Both the position numbers and the translations under genes were made by a program. Shown in pieces: positions 12,451 to 24,200 of a stretch of DNA of 64,000 nucleotides (position 1 is the stretch's first letter; each line of letters starts with the position of its first letter). Source of the stretch: Mercurialis annua (lineage: Eukaryota; Streptophyta; Magnoliopsida; Malpighiales; Euphorbiaceae). The notes beneath the pieces are model-generated. The model saw nothing but the letters and a program-made list of their open reading frames with translations, was not told the DNA's origin and searched no databases. The stretch lies in assembly GCF_937616625.2 (NCBI RefSeq), contig NC_065572.1:36793653-36857652 (forward strand), read 5' to 3'.

Positions 12451-12787
12451 CTTAGTTTCGAACTAAGGCCAATTTTTTGCATGTTATGTGTTTATCGCTT
12501 TAAGGCATGTTAAGTGTTACTGTTGTGTTATAGGATCTATTGGGGAATTAGGATTCAAATCTTGACTTTTGAAACGTCATCATTTGTTTTCAAAACTTTC
12601 TACCTTCACCTTTAGGAATGTTTGAGTCGGTCTTATATGTTACTGATGTTTTATTTTGCAAGTTATGCTTTACATTGAAATGTTGTTGTTATTACTTGGA
12701 TAAATTGTGGATTTTTGAGCTATTTAAATTTACTATGGTTGTTGCCATGTGGGCATTGTTTGAGATTTATATGTTTCATTCTTAGGA
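12451..12787 (+). other. Untranslated leader, element A1
   Basis: This 337-bp leader between primer-binding site and gag has no ORF of note. Positions 12529-12590 contain GGGGAATTAGGATTC and TTTTGAAACGTCATCATTTG, a block also present in the leaders of families B and D. The leader ends in a pyrimidine-rich acceptor-like TTTCATTCTTAG two bases before the gag ATG. Confidence 0.7.
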
Positions 12788-14061
12788 ATGAATACTCGTA
12801 GGCGTGCTGTAGCTCAGGCTGAGGCTGAAGCTGATGACGCTATGTCGATTGAAGTTGACAAACATGAACTAGAGGGTCAAGTTGGCAGGGGACGTGCAGG
12901 TGGAGTTCCGGCTGGTAGAGGCCGAGCTGGCAGAGGACGGGGTGGCAGAGGACAGGCTGCTGGAGGAAAAGGTAGGGGACGTGGTGGTGCAGGCGTTCAG
13001 GCACCAGGTGTACCACAAGCTCCTATGGATCCATTTGACTTCACGACGTTTCTAGCTGGGATCACTGCACTCCAGAATAATCAAGTGCAACTGCTGGCGG
13101 GACAGATAGCCATGCAGAACCAGTATGCTATGCTGGGACAGATTGTACAGCAGCAGGTGCCACAGGCTTGTGGTGTTGCAGTTGGTGGTGGAGGAACCAC
13201 TGACAAAGATTTGGTGTTGGCTTATGCAAGACTAAAGTCGACTGATTTTTTGGGCGACGGCGATGCCCTAGACTTTCTGGAGGAAGTTGAGTGGAATGCT
13301 CAGAGATTGCAGGCTACCGAGAGGCAAACTATAATGTTAATGGAAATGTCTTTGAAGGGTTCTGCAAGTGATTGGTTTCGTAGTGCCATTCGTGCTGAAG
13401 TGGCTACTATTACTTGGGAGGATTTTATGACTCGATTCAAGAACTTTTACTTGCATTTTCAGTGACCGAAGGTCATAGAGGCAGATTGCTGGTTTTGAAA
13501 AGGGGAGACAGGTCGGTGAACGAGTACACTACCGAGTTTGTGCTGCTGTGTCGTTTTGCCCCAGATCTGCAGACTGAGCAGCAAAGGGTGAACGGCAGGT
13601 ATGTGAAAGGTTTAGGCTCAGATTTTATCAGTCTTCTAACTGAGACGAGCAAGGAATTTCCGGTTCTAGTGGATAGTGCCCGTCGGATGGATGCAAATTT
13701 ACTGCATTTTGGGAAAATGACTGAGACCAAGAAGGCGGGCGGTGTTGTTCAGAGTAGTGGGCAGCAGAGTGGTAGCAGTAGCTATCAGTCCAAGTCTTCC
13801 CAGTACAAGAGTAAGAAAGGGGGTGAACGGAGGGGATATCAGCCGTATTCCCACAGATCTAGTTACAGCGGTGGTAGCCATAGTTTTGGACAGGGTAGCA
13901 GTGGAGCATCCAGTGTTCCTTTTTATCAGAACTGCAGACGCAGGCACTTTGGAGTTTGTACGGTAGCCCCGGGTAGCTGCTATGCTTGTGGCCAACCGGG
14001 CCATTTTGCGAGGCAGCAATTGTCGTCGGCTAGTGTTGCTCAGCCATCTTTTCAGCAGTAG
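12788..14061 (+). pseudogene. gag: gag of element A1 (broken)
   Basis: This is the capsid/nucleocapsid part of a Ty3/gypsy polyprotein. The ATG follows an acceptor-like AG by two bases. The N-terminus is Arg/Gly rich (GRGRAGGVPAGRGRAG), followed by a capsid region containing LDFLEEVE and KGSASDWFR. A one-base deletion near 13458 moves the rest of gag to another frame (13414-14061). The nucleocapsid zinc knuckle begins CYACGQPGH near 13978, but 18 bp between two CAG triplets are missing relative to element A2, which removes the last cysteine. A TAG at 14059-14061 then closes the frame; in element A2 the same codon is intact. In an active relative gag and pol would be one continuous frame. It is certainly non-functional. 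Confidence 0.9.
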
Positions 14062-14082
14062 AGGACTGCTTTTACTCCTTCG

Positions 14083-14760
14083 GTGGGGTATTCTCAACCC
14101 GCCGCTTTGTTTGGTGGCCAGCGGGGCCGTGGTTCAGGAGGACGTGGTTTTGGTGGCCGTGGTAACGGTGGTAGAGGTTTGGGTAGTTTGAGTTCTGTTC
14201 AGGCACCGCAGCAGGGACAGGGTCAGGCTAGAGTGTTTGCTTTGACTCCTCATGATGCTCGTGCATCAAACGCCGTGGTGCAAGGTACTATTCCGATTTC
14301 TTTTGTAGATGCAGTGGTTTTGTTTGATGCGGGTGCAACTCACTCTTTTGTTTCTTCGAGTTTTGCTGCTAAGTTGAGTGAAACACCATCTAGGTTGCTA
14401 GAGCCTTTATCTGTATCTACACCTTTGTCTGACTGTGTTGTGGTGGACGTGGTTTATCCGTCTTGTTCTGTGGTTATTCATGGTAGAGATCTTAGGGCTG
14501 ATTTGATTGTACTTGACGTGTTATCTTTTGATGTTATCTTGGGGATGGATTGGCTTTCACGCCATTTTGCTTCTATCGACTTTCGAGGGAAGTCGGTTGT
14601 GTTTGGGGTTCCTGGTGATGTACCTATTTCTTTCCATGGGGAGAAGGTAGAGACACCAAAGAATCTTATTTCAGCAATCAAGGCCAAGCGCATGATGGGC
14701 AAGGGTTGCCAGGGTTTCTTAGCGGTGGTTCGTGACTTAGAGGCTGTCAGTGGTAATGCG
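14083..14760 (+). pseudogene. Aspartic protease region, element A1
   Basis: The frame reopens after the gag stop and continues to 15246. A Gly/Arg-rich linker ([14 protein letters not shown]) is followed by VQGTIPISF and the active-site motif [11 protein letters not shown] near 14326, then [10 protein letters not shown] near 14540. This order is that of retroviral-type proteases of gypsy elements, which act as dimers to cleave the polyprotein. No lesion is visible within this domain, but it cannot be translated from the gag start. The apparent start codon of this frame has no significance. Confidence 0.88.
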
Positions 14761-15640
14761 CATAGTGTCTCGATAGTGAATGAGTTCACTGATGTGTTTC
14801 TAGAAGAGTTACCTGGATTACCACCTGACCGTGATATTGAGTTCTGTATCGATGTTGTTCCTGGAACAGCTCTTATTTCGATACCTCTGTATCGGATGGC
14901 TCTTGCAGAGCTAAAAGAGTTGAAGGAACAGTTGCAAGAGTTACTGGATAATGGTTTTATCAGACCGAGTACTTCTCCGTGGGGTGCTCCTGTGTTGTTT
15001 GTCAAGAAGAAGGATGGTTCTTTTTTGCTGTGTATTGACTACAAACAGCTGAACAAAGTTACTATCAAGAACAGGTATCCTCTTCCTCGTATTGATGATT
15101 TGTTCGATCAGTTAGAGGGTGCTAAGTGTTTTTCGAAGATTGACTTGAGATCCTGGTATCATCAACTTCGGATCCGAGACATCGATGTGCCTAAGACTGC
15201 TTTATGGAAACTTCGAGTTTCTGGTCATGTCCTTTGGGTTAACTAACGCACCAGCAGCATTTATGGATATGATGAACCGGGTGTTCAAGCCTTTTCTGGA
15301 TCAGTTTGTTATTGTGTTTATTGATGACATACTGATTTACTCTCGGAGTGAGGAGGAGCATGCTTTCCACTTGAAGACAATACTGCAGACTTTGCGTGAG
15401 CATCAACTGTATGCTAATTTCTCAAAGTGCAAATTATGGCTGGACCAAGTTACTTTCTTAGGACACGTGGTGTCGAAGGATAGGATCAAGGTTGACCTGA
15501 AGAAGATTGAGGCGGTTATGGATTGGCAGAGGCCAAGGTCAGTTATTGAGATCAGAAGTTTTCTTGGGTTGGCTGGCTACTATCGTCGGTTCGTGCAAGA
15601 TTTCTCCAGAATATCTGCACCGTTGACTAAACTGACATAG
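14761..15640 (+). pseudogene. pol: Reverse transcriptase, element A1 (frameshifted)
   Basis: RT landmarks occur in the usual order: [33 protein letters not shown], a catalytic aspartate in KIDLRS (15142), [11 protein letters not shown], the FIDD active site (about 15320) and [12 protein letters not shown]. Three defects are visible. RSGYHQ has become RSWYHQ. A deletion at about 15198-15204 removes several residues before the YGNFEF stretch and shifts frame. A TAG at 15638-15640 follows PLTKLT. The deletion and the stop are both present at the same places in element A2, so they predate the duplication or were carried by the source copy. Confidence 0.92.
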
Positions 15641-16110
15641 AAGGGTGTTAAGTTTGAATGGACTGACAAGTGTGAGGCAAGCTTTGAGAAGCTCAAAGAG
15701 ATTTTGACTACACCTCCTGTGTTGGCTTTGCCATCTGGCATTGAGGGTTCACTGTATATTGTGATGCTTCTCGTATCGGTTTGGGCTGTGTGTTAATGCA
15801 ATATGGTAAGGTGATTGCCTATGCTTTTCGACAGCTGAAGAAGCATGAGGTGAATTATCCTACTCATGATCTGGAGTTAGCAGCTGTGGTTTTTGCTCTT
15901 AAGATTTGGAGGCATTATTTGTACGGTGCTACTTGCGAGATCTTTACTGGTCATAAGAGTCTGAAGTACATCTTTGATCAGCGGGAGTTGAATCTGAGGC
16001 AGCACAGATGGTTGAAGCTACTGAAAGACTACGATTGTTCTATTCAGTACCATCCGGCTAAGGCTAATGTGGTGGCCGATGTGTTGAGTCGCAACTCTTC
16101 GGGCAGTTTG
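15641..16110 (+). pseudogene. RNase H domain, element A1
   Basis: After the shared TAG the frame runs through a connection region ([18 protein letters not shown]) into RNase H. The catalytic aspartate region (YCD in A2) is lost to frame here by a one-base deletion near 15748. The rest is readable from 15781: [44 protein letters not shown] and the final catalytic VAD near 16075. In the last motif VADALSRK-type residues are changed to VADVLSRN. Confidence 0.85.
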
Positions 16111-17271
16111 GCCCATATTTCTGAGGTTGGGCGGAGACCCATGGTCCGTGAGTGGAATAGTTTTTTAGCTTCGGGATACAGATTTCAGGTTTCGCAGAAA
16201 GGTTGTATGTTGGCACAATTGCAGGTACAACCGGTTTTGATTGATAGGATCAAAGCTTCACAAGCTGATGATCCACAGTTGAAACGGATTATGGATGAGA
16301 TCCATCTGGATGGAAATTTTGAGTTTGTTCTGGTGGATGGAGTTCTCAGGTTCGGTTTTCGACTGTGTATTCCGGATTCAGATGGTTTGAGAGACCAGAT
16401 TCTGGAGGAAGCGCACAAGTCAGCTTACAGTGTTCATCCAGGTTCTACCAAGATGTATCATGATCTCAAGGGTACGTACTGGTGGAGCGGAATGAAAAAG
16501 GATGTTGCAGAGTTTGTGTCTAAGTGTTTGACTTGCCAGCAGGTAAAGTTAGAACATCAGAGACCGTTTGGATATCTGCAACCGCTACCTATTCCAGAGT
16601 GGAAATGGGAGCGGATCGCTATGGATTTTGTGGTTGGTTTACCACGTACTTGGCAGGGGTATGATTTGATTTGGGTGATAGTTGACCGTTTGACCAAGTC
16701 AGCTCACTTCTTACCGATCAAGGTTACTTATTAGGCTTCGAAGTTGGCACAATTGTACATCGATCGGATTGTTAGTCTTCATGGTGTACCAGTGTCGATA
16801 GTTTCAGACAGAGGTTCGATTTTCACATCTCGGTTTTGGAAGGCATTGCAGGAATCCTTGGGTTCGAGGTTGGATTTCAGTACTGCATTTCATCCTCAGA
16901 CTAACGGACAGTCTGAGAGGACTATTTAGACTTTGGAGGACATGCTCAGGATGTGTGTTCTGGATTTTCAGGGTAGCTGGGATACTCATTTGCCTTTGAT
17001 TGAGTTTTCCTACAACAACAGTTACCACGCTAGTATTGAGATGGCACCCTATGAGGCTTTGTACGGGCGCAAGTGTCGATCTCCTATATGTTGGGAAGAG
17101 GTCGGCGAGCATAAATTTTCTGGAGCTGAGATTATCCAGTTTTCCTCTGAGACGGTACCTTTGATCAAGCGTAGGCTTGAGACTGCCTTTAGTCGGCACA
17201 AAAGCTATGCCGATCTTAAGCGGAAGGACTTTGAGTTTCAGGTTGGTGACTATGTATTTCTTCGAGTTTAG
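16111..17271 (+). pseudogene. Integrase, element A1 (three stops)
   Basis: The zinc-binding HHCC region has histidines in [12 protein letters not shown] near 16414-16436 and the cysteines of CLTCQQ near 16528. The catalytic core shows its first aspartate in MDFVVGLP (16622), the second in VSDRGSIF (16806) and the glutamate in NGQSERTI (16915). Frame is broken by TAG at 16732-16734 (shared with A2) and by TAG at 16927-16929 and 17269-17271, which A2 lacks. After the core come YEALYGRKCRSP and the GPY-type DNA-binding region. Confidence 0.9.
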
Positions 17272-17274
17272 CCT

Positions 17275-17661
17275 ATGAAGGGCGTTGTGCGTTTTGGTGT
17301 TAAGAGAAAGTTAGCGCCTAGGTTTGTTGGCCCGTATGAGATTACGGAGAGAGTTGGGGCAGTTGCTTATCGTTTGGCTTTGCCGCCAGACATGTCTTTG
17401 GTGCATCCAGTATTTCATATCTCGATGTTGCGGAAGTGCATTTCTGACCCTTCTCAAGTGATTGTACCACAGAGTGTTGAGGTTGACCAAGAGCTGTCTT
17501 ATGAGGAACAACCTGTTGAGATTGTCGATACGCAGGTGCGTAGGTTGCGGAACAAGGAGATTCCGATGGTCAAAGTTCTGTGGCGGAATCACTTTGTAGA
17601 AGAATGCACTTGGGAGACGGAGTCCGACAAGAGGAACCGTTATACTTTCCTCTTTCCTTGA
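17275..17661 (+). pseudogene. Integrase C-terminus with chromodomain-like tail, A1
   Basis: This 128-residue stretch starts right after a TAG and ends at the natural stop. It contains FVGPYEITERVGAVAYRLALP, HPVFHISMLRK and then VKVLWRNHFVEECTWETES, the tail typical of chromovirus integrases, where a degenerate chromodomain is thought to steer integration to heterochromatin. This tail is the main reason for assigning the family to the Tekay/Del chromoviruses. Confidence 0.8.
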
Positions 17662-17850
17662 GGTACGTTGGTATTGTTGGTTGCTTTTATGCTATGTTAG
17701 TACTTTGGGTTATGTGTGTATTTATGTGCTACTTGGTGATTGATATTTTGGGCATTGTACTATGTACATTACTTTGGTGTGTTTATGTGAGTTGTTGTTT
17801 AGTTTCGTTGTTGTAAAATCGAGGACGATTTTGTTTTAAGTTGGGGAGAA
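17662..17850 (+). other. 3' untranslated region, pre-PPT dyad and polypurine tract, A1
   Basis: Non-coding T/G-rich sequence follows the pol stop. AAAATCG-AGGA-CGATTTT (17815-17832) is a perfect dyad with a four-base loop. AAGTTGGGGAGAA (17838-17850) abuts the next LTR and is the polypurine tract that primes plus-strand synthesis. Confidence 0.75.
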
Positions 17851-20503
17851 TGTAACACCCCGTATTTTTTCTAACTTGTTTCGTTAAGTCTAAACGATAC
17901 CTTGGGTTCATTTGAGTGGTTTGACCACTTAGATTCGCGTGTCAAAGGTTCCAAACCTTTTAAAATGTGTTTTGAGATGTATTAGAAGTAATCTCAGAGT
18001 TTGAAACGCTTTCGATTTCAATTTCAAAATCTCAAATTTTCATCGGAGGCAGTAGCATTTCGCGGGCGCGACATGCATGAATCACGGGCGTGATTCATGT
18101 TTCGCGGGCGCGAAGGAGGTGTAGCGGGCGCGACGCGTGCACTGTGCAGTTCGCTGATTTCTATTTAAACTCACCTTAACTCGACCTAAAACAGATTTTA
18201 AACACTTTTATCTTCTCTAAAAACCCTAATTCGGCTGAGGCTCTATCTTAGGTCATTCCTCCATCATTTCATCTCAATTTTGATTCTTGGTAAGTGTTCC
18301 TAATCATTCCCTTGTGATTTCATATATAGTTCGTCAATTCTAGGAGTTCTAAATCCTATAGCCTATATGTGTGTGATTGTAGGCTGATTTGGGTTGGTTG
18401 AATTCTGAGTTTTATTGCTATTAGCCTAATCAAGAGGTATGTGGTTCAATTCCCTTTTCTTATGTGGTGTAGAGATTGCTAGATCGTTGTATGAATCAAT
18501 ACTTTGGGTGGTTTGATTGTATTTCTATATTGCTTTGAATTATAAATTCTGGAAATCTTAACTTGATGTTATATTAGTCTCTTGAATTTCAATTCTACAT
18601 TGGGTGATTTGGTTTTAATGTTACAATTGATAGACTTATCGAATTGCTAAAGATTTTGGGTTATAAACTGTTTTTGATGCTTATTTAAAAATCTAGAAAT
18701 TTCTTAAAAGCTAATCTTAGGTTGTTAGACACAAACGTACATTGGGTGTGTTGGGGGAATCTTGTGAATGGATTTTAGTATCGTTTGATTAATGCTTTTG
18801 AGATAAAATTATGTTTTAAGATTAAACTAAAATCTGGAAATTTCAAAGTAATGGATCATAGGGTATTAGATGCTAAACAATACATGGGGTGGTTTTGAGA
18901 AATTGTTTAAATGGAATAGCATATAGTTTGGTTAACATTTTTGAATTTAAACTCGTTTTGAACTTATTACTAAGGGCTGGAAATTGTTTAGGAGATGGAT
19001 TAAAACTTGTTAAAAGAATGTTCGATTATCTTAGGATGTGGTTTGTCTTGAATTAAATAATATAAGGCATACAAGGCGTTATATGTCACGTAGGGTTTCG
19101 GTTGAACTATTTTAACCTCAAGTTGATACTTGAAAGGTGTTGAATCTTATTGGTTCTATTTGAGGAGGCATAATTAAATGTACTTGGGATGCTACTTGCT
19201 AAGTGTTAGCAAGCTAAATTGTTTATGGCATTATTAAGCTACGGTGTGAGTTCTTATTATAAATAACTTTGATTTCATTTAAGGTTTGATTAAAGACTTT
19301 GGTTTTAAACTTGGTTTATGGATGGGTCGGGTTAGACGTGGTCTCCCGACATGTTGTGTTGAGCTATATTGCAATAAGGCTAACACACTACTTTGGGAAA
19401 TGTAATTGTTTTGTAAAGACTATTTAAGTATTTAAGTACTTTGGTTCGTTTTAAAAGATAAGAACTCACCTAAGCTTAACTTGCCTTATTTGTAAATTGG
19501 TTGTATAGATACTTGGTGGTATTTTGATTACCTTGTTTGAATCTTTGGTTGCGTTATGAAATGCTAGTCCTATGTGGAGTCTAGTATTCTTAGAGTTAGG
19601 GGTTGTTCGGATTTTGACTTATATAATGTTTTAGACCCGTCGAATGCTCGTGCTTCAGAGTCTACGCAGGGTTAGCTGTTTGCCAAGATTCACGTGGATA
19701 AGCAAGCAGTGAGTTTATAGTGTTATTTACCGCTTTATTAAGTACCGCAAGTTATTTTAGTATATCAAATGTTTATGAACTGTTTTAATGATTATGGATC
19801 TGGATTGAAACGAGCTACTCGATAGGCTTGTATCGAGACTGTGTGCACCGGTAAGTACTTTGGGATTGGCTGACTAATGTCTGGCCTACTTTGGGAATCG
19901 ATGAGGATATGTTCCCATCTACTTTGGATTAAATACTTTGGGATTTCATTTCAATACTGTTTTCCATAATCAAGTATATATATTAGTATAAAAGGATTTG
20001 TATTAAGGGTTTTAAACTTAATAAATGTAGATAGCATTATGAACTCATCTCAGTATATCTGACCCCGTTGTTTTCCAAACTTTCCAGGTTTATGATTTTG
20101 AGAGCGTTGGTCATCTTCGATCTTTTGATTCCTTGGAGGTCTTTTTATGTTATTAGACTAGTCAACAGTTTTACCTCTTAGACCGCATTAGAACTAGTTG
20201 TCTCTATTATTGTACTTTGGTTGTCGTAGTGGTACGACTTTTATATTATTATACTTTGGTATGTTGCCTTGGATTATTTATATATGAGGCATGTTTCATA
20301 GTTTTTGAATTGCTATCAAGTAATTATACTAGAACTACCATATAAGTTGTTAGACTTAGGCTGAAGTCTCGGTTGCCCTCGAGCATTGGTTTTCTTGCAG
20401 GTTATATTGAATATAAGGTTTTCCGTGAGGCTTGCTATGGGTTTCGGTACGACCATACCCATACCCTAGCGCCGATCGCGATCCATGAAATTGGGTCGTG
20501 ACA
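17851..20503 (+). mobile_element. Family A shared LTR 2 (3' of A1, 5' of A2)
   Basis: A complete 2,653-bp LTR runs from TGTAACACCCC to GGGTCGTGACA. It serves as the right LTR of element 1 and the left LTR of element 2; no satellite or target duplication lies between. It has the full palindrome cluster (18058-18137), TATA-like CTATTTAAAC (18161-18170), donor-like G|GTAAGTG (18290), the ~142-bp degenerate repeats, and the conserved block CTGACCCCGTTGTTTTCC near 20060. Confidence 0.93.
18058..18137 (+). promoter_or_regulatory. CG-NN-CG palindrome cluster, LTR 2
   Basis: Four units lie just upstream of the TATA-like box. The second is the longest: arms CATGAATCACG and CGTGATTCATG flank GG. The others have arms TTCGCG/CGCGA(A) or GCG/CGC, again around GG. 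In the third family A LTR (28684-28762) the long unit has one arm change. Confidence 0.55.
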
Positions 20504-20507
20504 AAGT

Positions 20508-20519
20508 TGGTATCAGAGC
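20508..20519 (+). other. Primer-binding site, element A2
   Basis: TGGTATCAGAGC, followed by C, starts four bases after the LTR. It is the expected complement of the initiator-methionine tRNA 3' end and is unmutated here. Confidence 0.9.
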
Positions 20520-20855
20520 CTTAGTTTCGAACTAAGGCCAAATTTTTGCATGTTATGTGTTTATCGCTTTAAGGCATGTTAAGTGTTACTGTTGTGTTAT
20601 AGGATCTATTGGGGAATTAGGATTCAAATCTTGACTTTTGAAACGTCATTATTTGTTTTCAAAACTTTCTACCTTCACCTTTAGGAATGTTTGAGTCGGT
20701 CTTATATGTTACTGATGTTTTATTTTGCAAGTTATGCTTTACTTTGAAATGTTGTTGTTATTACTTGGATAAATTGTGGATTTTTGAGCTATTTAAATTT
20801 ACTCTGGTGTTGCCATGTGGGCATTGTTTGAGATTTATCTATTTCATTTTTAGGA
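20520..20855 (+). other. Untranslated leader, element A2
   Basis: The leader matches that of A1, including the conserved block at about 20600-20657 and an acceptor-like TTTCATTTTTAG ending at 20853, two bases before the gag ATG. A 60-codon ORF inside it (20687-20869) overlaps the gag start and looks incidental. Confidence 0.7.
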
Positions 20856-22130
20856 ATGAATACTCGTAGGCGTGCTGCAGCTCAGGCTGAGGCTGAAGGT
20901 GATGATGCTATGTCGATTGAAGTTGACAAACATGAACTAGAGGGTCAAGTTGGCAGGGGACGTGCAGGTGGAGTTCCGGCTGGTAGAGGCCGAGCTGGCA
21001 GACGACGAGGTGGCAGAGGACAGGCTGTTGGAGGCAGAGGTAGGGGACGTGGTGGTGCAGGCGTTCAGGCACCAGGTGTACCACAAACTCCTACGGATCC
21101 ATTTGACTTCACGACGTTTCTAGCTGGGATCACTGCACTGCAGAATAATCAAGTGCAACTGCAGGCGGGACAGATAGCCATGCAGAACCAGTATGCTATG
21201 CTGGGACAGATTTTACAGCAGCAGGTGCCACAGGCTGGTGGTGTTGCAGTTGGTGGTGGCGGAACCACTGACAAAGATTTGGTGTTGGCTTATGCAAGAC
21301 TAAAGTCGACTGATTTTTCGGGCGACGGCGATGCCCTAGACTTTTTGGAGGAAGTTGAGCGGAATGCTCAGAGATTGCAGGCTACCGAGAGGCAAACTAT
21401 AATGTTAATGGAAATGTCTTTGAAGGGTTCTGCAAGTGATTGGTTTCGTAGTGCCATTCGTGCTGAAAGGGCTACTATTACTTGGGAGGATTTTATGACT
21501 CGATTCAAGAACTTTTATTTGCCTTTTTCAGTGACCGAAGGTCATAGAGACAGATTGCTGGTTTTGAAAAGGGGAGACAGTTCGGTGAACGAGTACACTA
21601 CCGAGTTTGTGAGGCTGTGTCGTTTTGCCCCAGATCTGCAGACTGAGCAGCAAAGGGTGAACGGCAGGTATGTGAAAGGTTTAGGCTCAGATTTTATCAG
21701 TCTTCTAACTGAGACGAGCAAGGAATTTCCCGTTCTAGTGGATAGTGCCCGTCGGATGGAGGCAAATTTACTGCACTTTGGGAAAATGATTGAGACCAAG
21801 AAGGCGGGCGGTGTCGTTCAGAGTAGTGGGCAGCAGAGTGGTAGCAGTAGCTATCAGTCCAAGTCTTCCCAGTACAAGAGTAAGAAAGGGGGTGAACGGA
21901 GGGGATATCAGCCGTATTCCCACAGTTCTAGTTACAGCGGTGGTAGCCATAGTTTTGGACAGGGTAGCAGTGGAGCATCCAGGGTTTCTTTTTGTCAGAA
22001 CTGCAGACGCATGCACTTTGGAGTTTGAACGGTAGCCCCGGGTAGCTGCTATGCTTGTGGCCAACCGGGCCATTTTACGAGACAGTGCCCGACATCTGGG
22101 CAGCAATTATCGTCGGCTAGTGTTGCTCAG
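20856..22130 (+). pseudogene. gag: gag of element A2 (one nonsense codon)
   Basis: This gag is better preserved than in A1: one frame covers the Arg/Gly-rich N-terminus, the capsid region with LDFLEEVE, KGSASDWFR and FYLPFSVTEGH, and the Ser/Tyr-rich linker up to a TGA at 22026-22028. Past that stop the same frame encodes a complete CX2CX4HX4C zinc knuckle (first Cys near 22047, last near 22086, with CYACGQPGHFTRQC). Gag and pro share the frame, as usual for Tekay-type elements with one polyprotein. The single TGA arose from a TGT-like codon kept in A1. Confidence 0.9.
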
Positions 22131-22850
22131 CCGTCTTTTCAGCAGCACACGACTGCTTTTACTCCTTCGGCGGGGTATTCTCAACCCGCCGCTTCGTTTG
22201 GTGGCCAGCGGGGCCGTGGTTCAGGAGGACGTGGTTTTGGTGGCCGTGGTAACGGTGGTAGAGGTTCGGGTAGTTTCAGTTCTGCTCAGGCACCGCAGCA
22301 GGGACAGGGTCAGGCTAGAGTGTTTGCTTTGACTCCTCAGGATGCTCGTGCATCAAACGCCGTGGTGCAAGGTACTATTCCGATTTCTTTTGTAGATGCA
22401 GTTGTTTTGTTTGATGCGGGTGCAACTCACTCTTTTGTTTCTTCGAGTTTTGCTGCTAAGTTGAGTGAAACACCATCTAGGTTGCTAGAGCCTTTATCTG
22501 TATCTACACCTTTGTCTGACTGTGTTGTGGTGGACGTGGTTTATCCGTCTTGTTCTGTGGTTATTCATGGTAGAGATCTTAGGGCTGATTTGATTGTACT
22601 TGACGTGTTATCTTTTGATTTTATCTTGGAGATGGATTGGCTTTCACGCCATTTTGCTTCTATCGAATTTCGAGGGAAGTCGGTTGTGTTTGGGGTTCCT
22701 GGTGATGTACCTTTTTCTTTCCATGGGGAGAAGGTAGAGACACCAAAGAATCTTATTTCAGCAATCAAGGCCAAGCGCATGATGGGCAAGGGTTGCCAGG
22801 GTTTCTTAGCGGTGGTTCGTGACTTAGAGGCTGTCAGTGGTAATGCGCAT
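22131..22850 (+). pseudogene. Aspartic protease region, element A2
   Basis: The linker is Gly/Arg-rich, as in A1. The active-site motif [11 protein letters not shown] lies near 22413. Further on the conserved [10 protein letters not shown] is changed to ILEMDWLSRH near 22630. The frame is open across the domain. Confidence 0.88.
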
Positions 22851-23728
22851 AGTGTCTCGATAGTGAATGAGTTCACTGATGTGTTTCCAAAAGAGTTACC
22901 TGGATTACCACCTGACCGTGATATTGAGTTCTGTATCGATGTTGTTCCTGGAACAACTTTTATTGTCGATACCTCTGTATCGGATGGCTCTTGCAGAGCT
23001 AAAATAGTTGAAGGAACAGTTGCAAGAGTTACTGGATAATGGTTTTATCAGACCGCGTACTTCTCCGTGGGGTGCTCCTGTGTTGTTTGTCAAGAAGAAG
23101 GATGGGTCTTTTTTGCTGTGTATTGACTACAAACAGCTGAACAAAGTTACTATCAAGAACAGGTATCCTCTTCCTCGTATTGATGATTTCTTCGATCAGT
23201 TAGAGGGTGCTAAGTGTTTTTCGAAGATTGACTTGAGATCCGGGTATCATCAACTTCGGATCCGAGACATCGATGTGCCTAAGACTGCTTTATGGACACT
23301 TCGAGTTTCTGGTTATATCTTTTGGGTTAACTAACGCACCAGCAGCATTTATGGATATGATGAACCGGTTGTTCAAGCCTTTTCTGGATCAGTTCGTTAT
23401 TGTGTTTATTGATGACATACTGATTTACTCTCGGAGTGAGGAGGAGCATGCTTTCCACTTGAGGACAATACTGCAGACTTTGCGTGAGCATCAGCTGTAT
23501 GCTAAGTTCTCAAAGTCCGAATTCTGGCTGGACCAAGTTACTTTCTTAGGACGCGTGGTGTCGAAGGATAGGATCAAGGTTGACCCGAAGAAGATTGAGG
23601 CGGTTATGGATTGGCAGAGGCCAAGGTCAGTTATTGAGATCAGAAGTTTTCTTGGGTTGGCTGGCTACTATCGTCGGTTCGTGCAAGATTTCTCCAGAAT
23701 ATCTGCACCGTTGACTAAACTGACATAG
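22851..23728 (+). pseudogene. pol: Reverse transcriptase, element A2 (frameshifted)
   Basis: RT motifs are all present: [33 protein letters not shown] (intact here), [15 protein letters not shown] (23411) and [12 protein letters not shown]. Private lesions are a one-base insertion near 22966 and a TAG near 23004. Shared with A1 are the deletion and frameshift at about 23287-23293 and the TAG at 23726-23728 after PLTKLT. Confidence 0.92.
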
Positions 23729-24200
23729 AAGGGTGTTAAGTTTGAATGGACTGACAAGTGTGAGGAAAGCTTTGAGAAGCTCAAAGAGATTTTGACTACA
23801 CCTCCTGTGTTGGCTTTGCCATCTGGCATTGAGGGGTTCACTGTATATTGTGATGTTTCTCGTATCGGTTTGGGCTGTGTGTTAATGCAATATGGTAAGG
23901 TGATTGCCTATGCTTCTCGACAGCTGAAGAAGCATGAGGTGAATTATCCTACTCATGATCTGGAGTTAGCAGCTGTGGTTTTTGCTCTTAAGATTTGGAG
24001 GCATTATTTGTACGGTGCTACTTGCGAGATCTTTACTGGTCATAAGAGTCTGAAGTACATCTTTGATCAGCGGGAGTTGAATCTGAGGCAGCACAGATGG
24101 TTGAAGCTACTGAAAGACTACGATTGTTCTATTCAGTACCATCCGGGTAAGGCTAATGTGGTGGCCGATGCGTTGAATCGCAAGTCTTCGGGCAGTTTGG
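23729..24200 (+). pseudogene. RNase H domain, element A2
   Basis: The frame is open from the connection region ([12 protein letters not shown]) through [18 protein letters not shown], with its catalytic aspartate, [19 protein letters not shown] and [10 protein letters not shown]. Unlike A1 there is no frameshift within the domain. Confidence 0.88.

Noticed and set aside
13473..22876. Minus-strand ORFs of 85-175 codons over gag and protease
   Set aside because: These are shadows of the plus-strand gag-pro-pol frames and contain no independent motif.
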